64,000 nucleotides of DNA from Aequoribacter fuscus (GCF_009910365.1 NZ_CP036423.1:2914001-2978000); one strand, 5' to 3'. Shown: positions 28,133 through 38,105, counted from the first letter of the stretch. Translations and numbers: made by a program. Notes: generated from the letters alone by a model not told the origin.

Positions 28133-28693
28133 ATGAATACGACCAGTCTTAAAGACCAATTGTTGATTGCCATGCCCTCTTTATCCTCTGGCTTTTTTAG
28201 CCACAGCGCGATTTACTTGTGCGAACACGACGAGCACGGCGCCATGGGTATTACCTTGAATAAGCCCATGGAATTTGAGCTCGAGCACGTACTCAGCCAA
28301 CTGGACATCCCCTGCTCACCCCGTGTAGGACGCCTGCCGGTGTTATCTGGTGGTCCAGTGCAATCCGAGCACGGCTTTATTTTGCATTCGCTCGAGCGCG
28401 GCACCTTCGACAGCACGCTGATCGTCACTGACCAAATTGGCTTAACCACCTCCATTGACGTCATGCACGCGATTGGCGAAGAACGAGGCCCCGAACATTT
28501 TGTGTTGGCACTTGGCTACGCAGGCTGGGGGCCCGGCCAACTCGAGCAGGAGCTACTCGAGAACAGCTGGCTGACCGCACCTGCAACACCCACCTTGATA
28601 TTTAGCACACCTTCTGCGGATCTCGTGCGTTCAGCGGCCGGACAGCTTGGGTTTGATATGAATCTTATGCCAAGCGGAGCCGGTCACGCCTAA
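28133..28693 (+). CDS. YqgE/AlgH family protein
   Basis: A 186-residue cytoplasmic protein of the YqgE/AlgH fold. The N-terminal LKDQLLIAMPSLSSGFFSHSAIYLCEH, GAMGITLNKPM and LSGGPVQSEHGFILH segments are diagnostic. The biochemical function is unsettled; AlgH was first linked to alginate regulation in Pseudomonas. A strong GAGGAGG site precedes the ATG, and ruvX begins one base after its stop codon. Confidence 0.93.
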   Translation: MNTTSLKDQLLIAMPSLSSGFFSHSAIYLCEHDEHGAMGITLNKPMEFELEHVLSQLDIPCSPRVGRLPVLSGGPVQSEHGFILHSLERGTFDSTLIVTDQIGLTTSIDVMHAIGEERGPEHFVLALGYAGWGPGQLEQELLENSWLTAPATPTLIFSTPSADLVRSAAGQLGFDMNLMPSGAGHA

Positions 28694-28694
28694 G

Positions 28695-29114
28695 ATGAGT
28701 CGAGTTCTGTGCTTTGACTATGGCTTACGCCAAATTGGGGTAGCCGTTGGTAACGCGGCCTTACAAACCGCTGAACCTCTGTGCACCTTAAAAGCACAAG
28801 ACGGCATACCCAACTGGGATCAACTAGCCGCTTTACTGGAAGAGTGGCAACCCGCCATTGTGGTTGTGGGTGAACCGTCTAATATGGATGGCACCGACAG
28901 CGACATGGCCGCTCGCGCCCGCAAATTCGCCAATCGTATTCACGGCCGTTTCGGTGTCAAAGTGGCGCTGGCCGACGAACGCCTATCGAGCTTCGAAGCA
29001 AAACAACAAGCCAGAGAAATGGGGCACGATGGCGACTACAAAAAGACGCCGATTGACGCACTAGCCGCCATGATTATTTTGCAAAGCTATTTTGAAACCG
29101 CCCAGAGCCCCTAG
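28695..29114 (+). CDS. ruvX: Holliday junction resolvase-like protein RuvX/YqgF
   Basis: A 139-residue RNase-H-fold nuclease with the N-terminal catalytic Asp in LCFDYGLRQIGVAVGN, the conserved VVVGEP strand and the ADERLSS motif. YqgF acts in pre-16S rRNA 5' end maturation in E. coli. It overlaps the convergent pilT stop by 4 bases. Confidence 0.95.
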   Translation: MSRVLCFDYGLRQIGVAVGNAALQTAEPLCTLKAQDGIPNWDQLAALLEEWQPAIVVVGEPSNMDGTDSDMAARARKFANRIHGRFGVKVALADERLSSFEAKQQAREMGHDGDYKKTPIDALAAMIILQSYFETAQSP

Positions 29115-30145
29115 AAGTTCTCGGGTGAACGAGCCTTTTCGCGAGCGATGTCTTTGGTAATAATGCGTTCGTCCACTAAGTCCATCAAACACTGATCCAT
29201 GGTTTGCATGCCAATGGCCTGACCGGTTTGAATCGCCGAATACATCTGTGCAATTTTGTCCTCACGAATGAGGTTTCGAATGGCCGGTGTACCACGCATG
29301 ATTTCGTGTGCCGCTACGCGCCCACCGCCTGCGCGCTTGAGTAGCGTTTGCGAAATCACCGCCTGTAACGATTCTGACAGCATAGAACGAACCATAGACT
29401 TTTCGGCCGCGGGGAATACGTCCACGATACGGTCGATAGTTTTGGCCGCCGAGGTGGTGTGTAAGGTGCCAAACACTAAGTGGCCCGTCTCAGCTGCCGT
29501 TAAAGCCAGACGGATGGTTTCGAGGTCGCGCATCTCGCCCACCAGAATAATGTCGGGGTCTTCGCGTAGCGCCGAGCGTAAAGCTTCGGCAAAACCCAAC
29601 GTATCACGGTGTACCTCACGCTGGTTGACCAAGCATTTCTTGCTGTCGTGTACGAATTCGATTGGGTCTTCAATGGTCAGGATGTGCTCGTATTTATTGT
29701 CGTTGATGTAGTCAATCATGGCGGCCAAGGTAGTCGATTTACCCGAGCCTGTCGGCCCTGTGACAAGCACCAGACCGCGCGGCGTCATCGAGATATCCCG
29801 AAATACTTTGCCCATCCCCAAGTCTTCCATGGTCAGCACTTTGGAAGGAATGGTTCTAAATACCGCGCCACAGCCCCGATTCTGGTTAAAGGCGTTGACC
29901 CTGAAACGCGCAACACCCGGGACTTCAAACGAGAAGTCCGTCTCTAAAAACTCCTCGAAATCTTTGCGCTGCTTGTCATTCATAATATCGTAGACAAGCT
30001 CCTGCACTTCTTTATGATCCAGCGCAGGCAAATTAATACGACGCACGTCTCCGTCAACACGAATCATGGGCGGCAGACCTGCCGATAGGTGCAGGTCAGA
30101 GGCTTTTTGCTTAGCGCTAAAGGCTAGCAATTCTGTGATATCCAA
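29111..30145 (-). CDS. pilT: Type IV pilus retraction ATPase PilT
   Basis: A 344-residue hexameric secretion-type ATPase that drives pilus retraction and twitching. The N-terminus (LDITELLAFSAKQKASDLHLSAGLPPM), Walker A GPTGSGKST, the Asp box ILTIEDPIEF, Walker B ILVGEMRD and the AIRNLIRE motif fit PilT rather than PilB. The TTG at 30145 is preferred because GAGGAAG lies upstream and it gives the canonical start; the frame continues to 30181. No pilU follows, unlike the pilTU pair of Pseudomonas. Divergent from yggS. Confidence 0.95.
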   Translation of the reverse strand: MDITELLAFSAKQKASDLHLSAGLPPMIRVDGDVRRINLPALDHKEVQELVYDIMNDKQRKDFEEFLETDFSFEVPGVARFRVNAFNQNRGCGAVFRTIPSKVLTMEDLGMGKVFRDISMTPRGLVLVTGPTGSGKSTTLAAMIDYINDNKYEHILTIEDPIEFVHDSKKCLVNQREVHRDTLGFAEALRSALREDPDIILVGEMRDLETIRLALTAAETGHLVFGTLHTTSAAKTIDRIVDVFPAAEKSMVRSMLSESLQAVISQTLLKRAGGGRVAAHEIMRGTPAIRNLIREDKIAQMYSAIQTGQAIGMQTMDQCLMDLVDERIITKDIAREKARSPENF

Positions 30146-30230
30146 GGTGCTTCCTCTTTTAATTCTTACAAACGCCCACACTGAATTCAGGTAGACTTTA
30201 ATTCCATGGACTCTAAGGTAGTATTAGCGC

Positions 30231-30926
30231 ATGAACAAAGCAACTATTGCTTCTCAGATTAGCAAAGTGCTAACTCGCATCGAGGGAGCTGCATCGCTGG
30301 CCTCACGGCGCTCTGACGAGATCACGCTGATCGCAGTTAGCAAGACAAAGCCCGCAGAAGCCATCGAAGCTGCAGCCGCTTGTGGGCTGCAACATTTCGG
30401 CGAAAATTACCTACAAGAAGCCCTGGAGAAAATCGAAACTCTACACGAGCTTGATCTAACCTGGCACTTTATTGGCCCCATCCAGTCGAACAAAACTCGG
30501 CCCATCGCCGAGCACTTTGACTGGGTTCACAGTGTGGATCGTTTAAAAATTGCACAACGGTTGAGCGATCAGCGTCCCGCACACTTGGGCCCTTTAAACA
30601 TTTGCTTGCAAGTGAACATTTCAAATGAGGACACCAAGTCGGGGGTAAGTGCCGACCAAGCACCGGAACTGGCCAAAGCAATCACGACACTCCCCAATAT
30701 CCGACTTCGTGGTGTCATGACCATTCCCAAACCCAGCGATGACCCGGCTGAGCAAGCAGCCGCATTCGAGAAGGTCGTGACGCTGTTCAACACACTCCGC
30801 CACACAAACCCTGAGCTGGACATATTGTCGATGGGTATGAGCCAAGACCTAGAAGCCGCTATCGCTGCAGGCAGCACGATGGTGCGCATCGGTACCGACA
30901 TTTTCGGCGCACGCAATCGCAGTTAA
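30231..30926 (+). CDS. yggS: YggS family pyridoxal-phosphate homeostasis protein
   Basis: A 231-residue PLP-binding TIM-barrel protein (COG0325). The PLP lysine lies in LIAVSKTKPAEAI. HFGENYLQEALEK, WHFIGPIQSNKTR, and SMGMSQDLEAAI are all characteristic. The family buffers PLP and affects amino acid pools, without a known enzymatic reaction. It leads an operon running through proC, yggT, metX, metW, a DUF4426 gene, rdgB and hemW. Confidence 0.95.
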   Translation: MNKATIASQISKVLTRIEGAASLASRRSDEITLIAVSKTKPAEAIEAAAACGLQHFGENYLQEALEKIETLHELDLTWHFIGPIQSNKTRPIAEHFDWVHSVDRLKIAQRLSDQRPAHLGPLNICLQVNISNEDTKSGVSADQAPELAKAITTLPNIRLRGVMTIPKPSDDPAEQAAAFEKVVTLFNTLRHTNPELDILSMGMSQDLEAAIAAGSTMVRIGTDIFGARNRS

Positions 30927-30971
30927 ACCCCAAGCAAAGTATACTTAAGCGCAAATAGACAGGAGATCACC

Positions 30972-31799
30972 TTGATTCAAGCAAAGCTGGGGTTTATTGG
31001 GGCGGGGAACATGAATCGCGCCATCATCGACGGCCTGTTGAGCGCCGGCGTAAATCCTCAACACATTGCCGTAAGTAACCGCAGTGAACAAAAACTAGGG
31101 TACTTTGCGGATCGCGGGCTGACGACTTCGACCTCAAATACCGAGGTAGCGGCGCTCGCGGATGTGCTTATTTTAGGCGTCAAGCCCGCGCAGTTATTAG
31201 ACGTTGCCCAAGAACTTAAAGCCACGTGTGCTGCCACTAAGCCACTGGTGATCTCGGTAGCTGCGGGTGTATTAACAGAACAAATCGCCGAGGTTCTAGG
31301 GGCAGATACCCCCATCGTCCGCGCCATGCCCAACACACCGTCAACGATTGGTGAGGGGGCTGCGGGCCTGTTCGCAAACTCCCTTGTCAACGATGGGCAA
31401 CGCGAACTGGCCAAGACGATCATTCAAGCCTGCGGCATCGCCGTGTGGGTTGAGCAAGAATCATTAATCGATGCCGTCATTGCCGTTGCTGGCAGCGCAC
31501 CCGCTTACTTTTTCTACATCTTAGAGACGATGGTGGATGAAGCTGAAAAGCTGGGACTTAACCCCAAAGACGCCAAAGCACTTGCCGTCCAAACCTGTCT
31601 TGGCGCGGCACGCTTGGTACAATCGACTGAGACAGATTTAGCCACGCTGCGTAATAATGTGACGAGCCCTGGCGGCACGACTCAAGCGGCGCTAGCGAGC
31701 TTTAAAGCATCGGGCCTAGACGAAACGCTAAGGGCAGGCATGCAAGCCGCCGTAGCACGGGCACAGGAAATGGCGGCAGAAGCTGCAAGGGGGCGTTAA
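30972..31799 (+). CDS. proC: Pyrroline-5-carboxylate reductase
   Basis: A 275-residue NAD(P)H-dependent enzyme for the final step of proline synthesis. The Rossmann motif LGFIGAGNMNRAIIDGL is at the N-terminus, with VRAMPNTPSTIGEGA and the C-terminal VTSPGGTTQAALASF block. It uses a TTG start preceded by AGGAG. Its stop overlaps the yggT start (TAATG). Confidence 0.96.
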   Translation: MIQAKLGFIGAGNMNRAIIDGLLSAGVNPQHIAVSNRSEQKLGYFADRGLTTSTSNTEVAALADVLILGVKPAQLLDVAQELKATCAATKPLVISVAAGVLTEQIAEVLGADTPIVRAMPNTPSTIGEGAAGLFANSLVNDGQRELAKTIIQACGIAVWVEQESLIDAVIAVAGSAPAYFFYILETMVDEAEKLGLNPKDAKALAVQTCLGAARLVQSTETDLATLRNNVTSPGGTTQAALASFKASGLDETLRAGMQAAVARAQEMAAEAARGR

Positions 31800-32386
31800 T
31801 GGGCGCAATGAACGAAATTGTTGTTTATCTTCTGCAAACAGGCCTTGGTTTATACCTACTACTGGTCATGTTGCGGTTTGTGATGCAGTTGGCCAACGCC
31901 GATTTTTACAACCCCATCAGTCAGTTCGTATTCAAGGCCACGCAACCCTTAGTCGGCCCACTACAGCGGTTTTTGCGGCCGTTTGGGTGCTTCGACTCGG
32001 CGTCCCTTACCCTTGCGATAGCCCTTCAAGCGGCGGGAATTATGTTGGTTTTGGCTTTGAATAATATCGCGAGTCCCAACCCGATTACTCTATTTTTGTG
32101 GAGCGCAATCGGTATCTTGGGCTTACTGCTTAAGATCTATTTTTTTGCGCTACTGGCGAGCATTATTTTGAGCTGGATCAGCCCCGGTGGTAGCAACCCA
32201 GCCGTGTATTTGCTGTATCAAATCACCGAACCTGTGATGGCGCCCGTGCGTAAACTCTTACCTCCAATGGGTGGATTAGACTTTTCGCCCATACTGGTTT
32301 TTATCGGTATTAATGTTCTAGAGATCGTCGTCAGAAACTTGGCCGCGTCGGTTGGCTTATATCCGGCTTTGGTTATGGGCTTATAA
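31799..32386 (+). CDS. yggT: YggT family membrane protein
   Basis: A 195-residue protein with two YggT repeats, each with two membrane spans (YLLQTGLGLYLLLVMLRFVMQ; and LLKIYFFALLASIILSWISPG), giving four spans. Repeated NPISQF/NPAVYLL...P-V-GPL/PVR motifs are present. Related proteins are linked to osmotic tolerance and cell division positioning; no molecular role is established. It has one-base overlap with proC and abuts metX. Confidence 0.92.
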   Translation: MGAMNEIVVYLLQTGLGLYLLLVMLRFVMQLANADFYNPISQFVFKATQPLVGPLQRFLRPFGCFDSASLTLAIALQAAGIMLVLALNNIASPNPITLFLWSAIGILGLLLKIYFFALLASIILSWISPGGSNPAVYLLYQITEPVMAPVRKLLPPMGGLDFSPILVFIGINVLEIVVRNLAASVGLYPALVMGL

Positions 32387-33529
32387 ATGTCAGAACACAA
32401 CTCGGTAGGCATTGTCAGTCCTCAAACCGCGCACTTTGATGCGCCGCTTGCGCTTGCCTGCGGCAAAACACTGAACGAATTCGACTTAGTCTATGAAACC
32501 TACGGCGAACTCAACGCTGAAAAAACCAATGCCATCTTAATTTGCCATGCGCTGAGTGGGCACCACCACGCGGCGGGCTATCACAGCGAATCCGAGACCA
32601 AACCCGGCTGGTGGGACACATGCATTGGACCCGGTAAGCCCATCGACACCAACGTGTACTTCGTTGTTAGCTTAAACAACCTAGGCGGCTGCCATGGTTC
32701 GACAGGACCCACGTCCATCAACCCAGAGACAGGTAAGCTGTGGGGACCCGACTTCCCTCAAGTTCGCGTTGCCGATTGGGTCAATAGCCAAGCAGCATTA
32801 GCGGACCGTCTCGGCATCGATATCTGGGCGGCGGTCATCGGTGGAAGCTTGGGTGGCATGCAGGCCATGCAGTGGAGCGTGCAGTACCCCGAACGCCTTA
32901 AGTATTGCCTCATCATTGCCTCGGCAATGGATTTATCGGCACAAAATATCGCTTTTAACGAGATTGCACGCCAAGCGATACAATCTGACCCCAACTTTTG
33001 CGCAGGGCATTATCGCGAGCAGGATACTAACCCCTCGCAAGGCTTAGCCCTTGCGCGCATGGTTGGCCACGTCACCTATTTATCGGATGACGCCATGGCC
33101 AACAAGTTCGGCCGCGATATTCGTTCGGGCAGTATCGAGCATAACATCGATCAAGAAGTCGAATTCCAGGTCGAAAGCTACCTGCGCTACCAAGGTAGCC
33201 AGTTTTCAACGGCGTTCGATGCCAACACCTACATTCTTATGACCCGCGCACTTGACTACTTCGACATCGCAGCAGACTTTAATGGCGACCCCGTCAAAGC
33301 GTTCGCCACAACCAAGGCGCAATTTTTGGTGGTGAGCTTCTCTACAGATTGGCGCTTTTCACCTAGACGTTCGCGCGAAATCACGAACGCGCTCATCGCT
33401 GCCAACCGCCCCGTTTCGTATGCAGAAATCGAGGCAGCGGAAGGGCACGATGCCTTTTTAATGCCAATCCCGCGCTACCTCGACGTACTCAAAGCTTATT
33501 TGGGACGCATTGCAGAGGACCTGCTATGA
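32387..33529 (+). CDS. metX: Homoserine O-acyltransferase MetX
   Basis: A 380-residue alpha/beta-hydrolase acyltransferase for methionine synthesis, activating homoserine. The nucleophile serine is in [14 protein letters not shown], the Asp/His relay residues in STDWRFSP and AAEGHDAFL. Whether it uses acetyl-CoA or succinyl-CoA cannot be told from the fold; many proteobacterial MetX proteins paired with MetW are succinyltransferases. It overlaps metW by 4 bases (ATGA), a conserved pair. Confidence 0.95.
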   Translation: MSEHNSVGIVSPQTAHFDAPLALACGKTLNEFDLVYETYGELNAEKTNAILICHALSGHHHAAGYHSESETKPGWWDTCIGPGKPIDTNVYFVVSLNNLGGCHGSTGPTSINPETGKLWGPDFPQVRVADWVNSQAALADRLGIDIWAAVIGGSLGGMQAMQWSVQYPERLKYCLIIASAMDLSAQNIAFNEIARQAIQSDPNFCAGHYREQDTNPSQGLALARMVGHVTYLSDDAMANKFGRDIRSGSIEHNIDQEVEFQVESYLRYQGSQFSTAFDANTYILMTRALDYFDIAADFNGDPVKAFATTKAQFLVVSFSTDWRFSPRRSREITNALIAANRPVSYAEIEAAEGHDAFLMPIPRYLDVLKAYLGRIAEDLL

Positions 33530-34107
33530 GACTCGATTTAACTCAGATTAAGCAGTGGATACCTCAGAAAGCCAAAGTCTTAGACCTCGGCTGCGGTGAC
33601 GGCGAGTTTCTAGCCAACCTTCGCGACACCCACAAGGTGCAGGGTTTGGGTTTGGAAATCGACCCCGACAACATCACCCAAGCGCTCGCTAAGGGCATTG
33701 ATGTGGTTGAGCAGAATATGGACAAAGGGCTGGATAACTTCCCCGACCAAAGTTTTGATGTGGTGGTCATGGCGCATGCGCTGCAGGTACTGCACTACCC
33801 CGATAAAGTCTTGGATGAGATGCTTCGCATTGGTCGCGAGGGCATCGTGACCTTTCCGAACTTTGCGCATTGGCGCTGCCGCGTACACTTAAGCACGCGC
33901 GGCCGCATGCCCGTTTCAAAGTTCATGCCGCACAGTTGGTACGACACCCCCAACATTCACTTTTGCACCGTCAAAGACTTCGAAGCCCTGTGCCGGCAAA
34001 AAGGCTTTAAAATTAAGCGCCGCGAAATGGTCGGTGAAAGCTCGTGGTTGGCGCGCACCTGGCCAAACCTGTTTGCCACCACCGCAATTTTTAAAATTAC
34101 ACGGTAG
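33526..34107 (+). CDS. metW: MetW methyltransferase-like protein
   Basis: A 193-residue class I methyltransferase-fold protein with motif [16 protein letters not shown] and the [21 protein letters not shown] region. MetW is needed with MetX in several bacteria and appears to act as a partner of it. The segment [12 protein letters not shown] and the tail [13 protein letters not shown] are family-typical. Confidence 0.95.
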   Translation: MRLDLTQIKQWIPQKAKVLDLGCGDGEFLANLRDTHKVQGLGLEIDPDNITQALAKGIDVVEQNMDKGLDNFPDQSFDVVVMAHALQVLHYPDKVLDEMLRIGREGIVTFPNFAHWRCRVHLSTRGRMPVSKFMPHSWYDTPNIHFCTVKDFEALCRQKGFKIKRREMVGESSWLARTWPNLFATTAIFKITR

Positions 34108-34112
34108 CCGCC

Positions 34113-34553
34113 ATGCCTATACTCAACGCTTTATTCATTAGCCTCATGCTAGTCGCAAGCCACGCGAATGCGCAAATGTCGGAACGCTTCGATGAGTACG
34201 AATTGCACTACAGCTTTGTCAATACGACGTTTCTCAGCCCCGAAATTGCCGCCCAGTACCAAATCACTCGCGGCAAGCGACACGGAATTTTGATGCTATC
34301 GCTCCGCAGACATCAGGATGGCATCGATGGCACACAACCCAGCGCCATGAATGTGTCTGGCACCACCAGCGACTTGATTCGCAAAGACGAACTTAAATTC
34401 AGGGAAATTCGTGAAGATGGCGCGGTATACTACATCGCCCCGTTTAAATTTATTAACGAAGAATTCCGCCATTTTTATATCGACTTCCAAGCGGCTGGGG
34501 ATGACCGAACCTACTCGCACCACCTAGAACATCAAATGTACATTCATGAATAA
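34113..34553 (+). CDS. DUF4426 secreted protein
   Basis: A 146-residue protein with a signal peptide (MPILNALFISLMLVASHANA, cut near residue 20) followed by a periplasmic beta-rich domain. FLSPEIAAQYQITRGKRHGILMLSL matches DUF4426, found beside metW/rdgB in Pseudomonas. Function unknown. Its 3' end overlaps rdgB by 8 bases. Confidence 0.88.
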   Translation: MPILNALFISLMLVASHANAQMSERFDEYELHYSFVNTTFLSPEIAAQYQITRGKRHGILMLSLRRHQDGIDGTQPSAMNVSGTTSDLIRKDELKFREIREDGAVYYIAPFKFINEEFRHFYIDFQAAGDDRTYSHHLEHQMYIHE

Positions 34554-35136
34554 ACTGGTACTTGCGAGCGGTAACGCCGGCAAACTCAAAGAGCTGAGTG
34601 AGATCTTAAACCCGCTTGGCTTTGAGCTCATTCCACAAGGCGAGTTCAATTTAGACAGCGCCGATGAAACCGGTCTTAGCTTTGTCGAAAACGCGCTACT
34701 TAAGGCGCGCTATGCCGCACAGGAAACCGGGCTTGGGGCGCTGGCCGATGACTCGGGCTTATGCGTCGATTGCCTGGGTGGCGCGCCCGGCATTTACTCA
34801 GCGCGTTTTGGCGATGGCACAGACCACGGCAACCTAGAGGCCCTGCTTGCCACACTGGCGCATCACGGCGACGGCCCCTGGCCCGCGCATTATCACTGCA
34901 CCCTTGTGCTTGTTAAACACGCCGAGGATCCTGACCCCATCATCGCCCAAGGCCGCTGGCAGGGTGAGATTATCGCCACACCCAAAGGGGATGGCGGCTT
35001 TGGCTATGACCCGATTTTTTATTGCCGCAAGCTTGAGGTCACAGCCGCCGAGTTACCTAAAGATCAAAAGAATCGTATCAGCCATCGCGGTATCGCAGCC
35101 AAGGCCTTGTACGATCAATTGCAAAGCGCACTGTGA
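34546..35136 (+). CDS. rdgB: XTP/dITP diphosphatase
   Basis: A 196-residue Ham1-family pyrophosphatase that removes inosine and xanthosine triphosphates. The N-terminal LASGNAGKLKELSEIL, then ENALLKARYA, LADDSGLCVDCLGG, GGFGYDPIFY and KNRISHRG are all conserved. It overlaps both neighbours (DUF4426, and hemW as GTGA). Confidence 0.96.
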   Translation: MNKLVLASGNAGKLKELSEILNPLGFELIPQGEFNLDSADETGLSFVENALLKARYAAQETGLGALADDSGLCVDCLGGAPGIYSARFGDGTDHGNLEALLATLAHHGDGPWPAHYHCTLVLVKHAEDPDPIIAQGRWQGEIIATPKGDGGFGYDPIFYCRKLEVTAAELPKDQKNRISHRGIAAKALYDQLQSAL

Positions 35137-36275
35137 TCACACCCTCAGGCACCGGTTTATACATTCATTTTCCGTGGTGCGAGCGCAAGTGCCCTTACTG
35201 CGACTTTAATTCGCATGTCAGCGGACAGGCGCTCCCCGAAGCTGAAATGGTTACAGCTCTTATTAACGATTACACCTCTGACCTAGAAATTTATGGCGCA
35301 AGGCCCATCGACAGCCTATTCATAGGTGGTGGCACACCAAGCTTAATTTCAGCGCAAAGTATCGCTCGGCTCTTAGATGGCATCGACCGTCTGACTCCCT
35401 TATCTGACACGACCGAGATTACGATGGAAGCCAACCCCGGTAGCTCCGAGCAGGAAAAGTTTGCCGGCTATCGCGCTGCAGGTGTGAATCGTCTATCCAT
35501 TGGCATACAGTCTTTCAACAGCGAGCACCTCAGACGGCTAGGCCGTATTCACAGCCGAGACGAGGCCGACCATGCCATAAAGGCAGCGCAAGCTGCGGGC
35601 TTTGAGCGCATCAACATTGACTTAATGTATGGCCTGCCCGACCAAACCCTCAAACAGGCGCTACACGATGTAGAGCAAGGCCTAAGCTACAACACGGGCC
35701 ATCTGTCGTGGTATCAACTGACAATAGAACCCAACACGGTATTCTATAAACAGCGACCGCCGCTGCCCGACGATGATGCCATTGCCGATATCGCCGATGA
35801 GGGCGAGCATTTCATGACTCAATCTGGGCTAAAGCGCTATGAGGTCTCGGCCTTTGCCGGCACAGGGCAAGAATGCCGACACAACGTCAATTACTGGCGC
35901 TTTGGCGACTACTTCGGGATTGGTGCTGGAGCGCACGGCAAGATCAGCTTCAACGATCACATCATTCGAACAGCTAAGCAACGCATGCCGGACAGCTATT
36001 TACAAGCCAGTGATCGTGCCTCTCGGCTAGCCGTCGAGAGCGCTTTAGATCAAGCGCAATTAATCAGCGAATTTATGCTAAACGCCTTACGCTTGCGCGA
36101 GGGCGTAGAAATCGCCTTGTTCCAACGCTCAACCGGCTTAGCGCCCGAGTGTATGCACCACACTTGGCGGAGGCTGCAGGCGCAAGGTCTAATGGTTGAG
36201 GGCGATGACCGCCTTCAAACCACTGAGCTGGGCTGGCGTTTTTTAAACACCGTGATCGAAAGCTTTATGGAATAA
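35133..36275 (+). CDS. hemW: Heme chaperone HemW (radical SAM)
   Basis: A 380-residue radical-SAM protein. The cluster-binding cysteines are in WCERKCPYCDFNSH (CxxxCxxC), followed by FIGGGTPSLIS and GIQSFNSEHLRRLGR. It carries the Phe after the last cysteine that marks HemW rather than coproporphyrinogen dehydrogenase HemN. It starts at a GTG within the rdgB stop. Last gene of the yggS operon; its end overlaps the convergent membrane protein by 11 bases. Confidence 0.94.
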   Translation: MITPSGTGLYIHFPWCERKCPYCDFNSHVSGQALPEAEMVTALINDYTSDLEIYGARPIDSLFIGGGTPSLISAQSIARLLDGIDRLTPLSDTTEITMEANPGSSEQEKFAGYRAAGVNRLSIGIQSFNSEHLRRLGRIHSRDEADHAIKAAQAAGFERINIDLMYGLPDQTLKQALHDVEQGLSYNTGHLSWYQLTIEPNTVFYKQRPPLPDDDAIADIADEGEHFMTQSGLKRYEVSAFAGTGQECRHNVNYWRFGDYFGIGAGAHGKISFNDHIIRTAKQRMPDSYLQASDRASRLAVESALDQAQLISEFMLNALRLREGVEIALFQRSTGLAPECMHHTWRRLQAQGLMVEGDDRLQTTELGWRFLNTVIESFME

Positions 36276-36900
36276 GCTCGGCTTCAAGAGCCGGGACCTC
36301 ATCTTCGGAATCACCACCGATGGCATTTTCGTACATCGTGACGTAGATCATCATGACAAATGGAATCAGGAACAAACCCAGCAAACCAATAACCGGTAAA
36401 GCGCTCAGCACCGAGTTCACGACATTAATAACGAGCAAAACGCCAAAGATCTTCCAAAAACCCTGCTCGTGAACCAATTTTCTTGAAGTCTGCAGCGTCT
36501 CGAAGATATCCATTTTCTTATCCACCAGTAGATACATAGCGTAATACCAAACAACACTTAAGTAGATGCCGGGAATAATCAGCAGCATGAAGCCAATCAT
36601 AAGTCCTACGGTAAGCACAGTGACCAAGAACAAAGACTTCCACCACATCCCATCGGCAAAACCTGCCGAAAACGAAGCGCCAAAGTTTGCCTCTTGACCA
36701 CGAGCGCTGGCTAACAAAAAGTGAATCAAGCCGGCGATTAATGCGGGGATGATTAAAATGCCAATCACAGTGATCGCGGCGACCACGATAGCCAAACCAA
36801 ACAGGCAGAAATTACCCAATAAAGACCAATACTTTGGCTTTGCCCGCTCGATGCCCCGACTAAAAAAAGCGTCAAAACTGATGTCTTGCACGGTTACCAC
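36265..36900 (-). CDS. Uncharacterised multi-pass membrane protein
   Basis: A 211-residue protein with about five to six hydrophobic spans (for example LLGNFCLFGLAIVVAAITVIGILIIPALIAG and FGVLLVINVVNSVLSALPVIGLLGLF) and an acidic tail. The pattern IPGIYLSVVWYYAMYLLVDKKM with a dimer of three-span units resembles the glycerophosphodiester-phosphodiesterase membrane-domain type, but I do not assign a function. Single gene on its strand before trmB. Confidence 0.75.
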   Translation of the reverse strand: MVTVQDISFDAFFSRGIERAKPKYWSLLGNFCLFGLAIVVAAITVIGILIIPALIAGLIHFLLASARGQEANFGASFSAGFADGMWWKSLFLVTVLTVGLMIGFMLLIIPGIYLSVVWYYAMYLLVDKKMDIFETLQTSRKLVHEQGFWKIFGVLLVINVVNSVLSALPVIGLLGLFLIPFVMMIYVTMYENAIGGDSEDEVPALEAELIP

Positions 36901-37022
36901 CTCTTAGTTTGTTGTCTAACTGTGACGGTATCAGTTTTCAGGGTGAAGTCAATTTGCGGCCTGGAACTCGACTGGTGACCTGCGCGATAAGCTCAGCAAC
37001 CGCCGCTACAACTTACAATCGC

Positions 37023-37712
37023 TCATGTCCGCTCGAACAACAAATCCCAAACACCATGCCCCAAACGCTCGCCGCGCTTCTCGAACTTGGTCAAAGGCCG
37101 TGACTCCGGCCGCGGCGCGTAGGGCTCAATCTCAGGCATCGTATTCTTGAAATCAGGATGGGGGGTTAATACTTCAAGCATGTGCTCAGCGTAGTGTTGC
37201 CAGTCGGTGGCCAAATGCAAAACGGCACCGGGCTTCATATGACGCGCAAGCAGGCTTAGAAATTCTGGCTGAATTAGGCGGCGCTTGTGGTGCTTTTTTT
37301 TGTGCCAAGGATCGGGGAAAAACACCTGCACCCGGTCCAAGCTTGTGGCGGGAATACATTGCTCTAACACTTCCACCGCATCGTGGCAGTAGACGCGAAT
37401 ATTGGTGGCTTGCGCCTCCATGGCATCATGCAACAACTTACCGACCCCGGGTCGGTGAACTTCGACGCCAATATAACGGTGATCGGGTTCGGCCAAAGCT
37501 TGAGCGAGTAGCGATTGTCCCATACCAAAGCCGATTTCAAATACAACGGGGCCGCGCTGCTCGAATACAGCATCGTAATCTAAGGCTCCGGTTTCCGCTA
37601 AAAGACCAAAACGCGGCCAGCCCAAATCAAGACCTTCGCGCTGAGCTTCGGTCATGCGCCCTGCGCGTATCACATAGCTTTTAATACGACGTGAAAAGCT
37701 GCTTTCACTCAT
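37023..37712 (-). CDS. trmB: tRNA (guanine-N7)-methyltransferase
   Basis: A 229-residue SAM-dependent enzyme modifying G46 of tRNA. Motif I is VFEIGFGMGQSLL; VQVFFPDPWHKKKHHKRRLIQP is the family signature. The C-terminal PLTKFEKRGERLGHGVWDLLFE is typical. Its start overlaps the DUF423 gene stop by 8 bases. Confidence 0.96.
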   Translation of the reverse strand: MSESSFSRRIKSYVIRAGRMTEAQREGLDLGWPRFGLLAETGALDYDAVFEQRGPVVFEIGFGMGQSLLAQALAEPDHRYIGVEVHRPGVGKLLHDAMEAQATNIRVYCHDAVEVLEQCIPATSLDRVQVFFPDPWHKKKHHKRRLIQPEFLSLLARHMKPGAVLHLATDWQHYAEHMLEVLTPHPDFKNTMPEIEPYAPRPESRPLTKFEKRGERLGHGVWDLLFERT

Positions 37713-38100
37713 GCTTTATCAATTCCTTAGAAGCTGGTATCAAGCACAACCAAGCCAAAATAAAGGCTAAACCGCCAAAAGGCGTAATGATACCCAGAAA
37801 ACGCCAATTCATCAGCGTTAAGGTGTATAAGCTTCCAGAAAATAACACACAGCCCACAGTGAACAGCAAAGCGGAGCGGGCCAGCCAAATGCTTGCAGGT
37901 GGCCGCCATTGCGCAATGGCAATAAGCAACAAGGCCAATGCGTGCCAAAAATGGTATTTGACGGCTGTTTGATACACCGCGATGTCACTCGGCGGCATAA
38001 AGCGATCAATCGCATGACCACCAAAGGCGCCAGCGATGACCGCCAAAGCACCGAGCGCCGCTGCAGTTTGCATTGTGCGCTCGGGTTTAGAGAACCACAT
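37705..38100 (-). CDS. DUF423 family membrane protein
   Basis: A 131-residue inner-membrane protein with four predicted spans, resembling YgdD: ALGAFGGHA-like segments (VIAGAFGGHAIDRF), YHFWHALALLL and the SGSLYTLTL block. Function unknown. It lies 5 bases after rpoH and overlaps trmB, suggesting co-transcription of the three. Confidence 0.88.
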   Translation of the reverse strand: MWFSKPERTMQTAAALGALAVIAGAFGGHAIDRFMPPSDIAVYQTAVKYHFWHALALLLIAIAQWRPPASIWLARSALLFTVGCVLFSGSLYTLTLMNWRFLGIITPFGGLAFILAWLCLIPASKELIKHE

Positions 38101-38105
38101 AAAAA

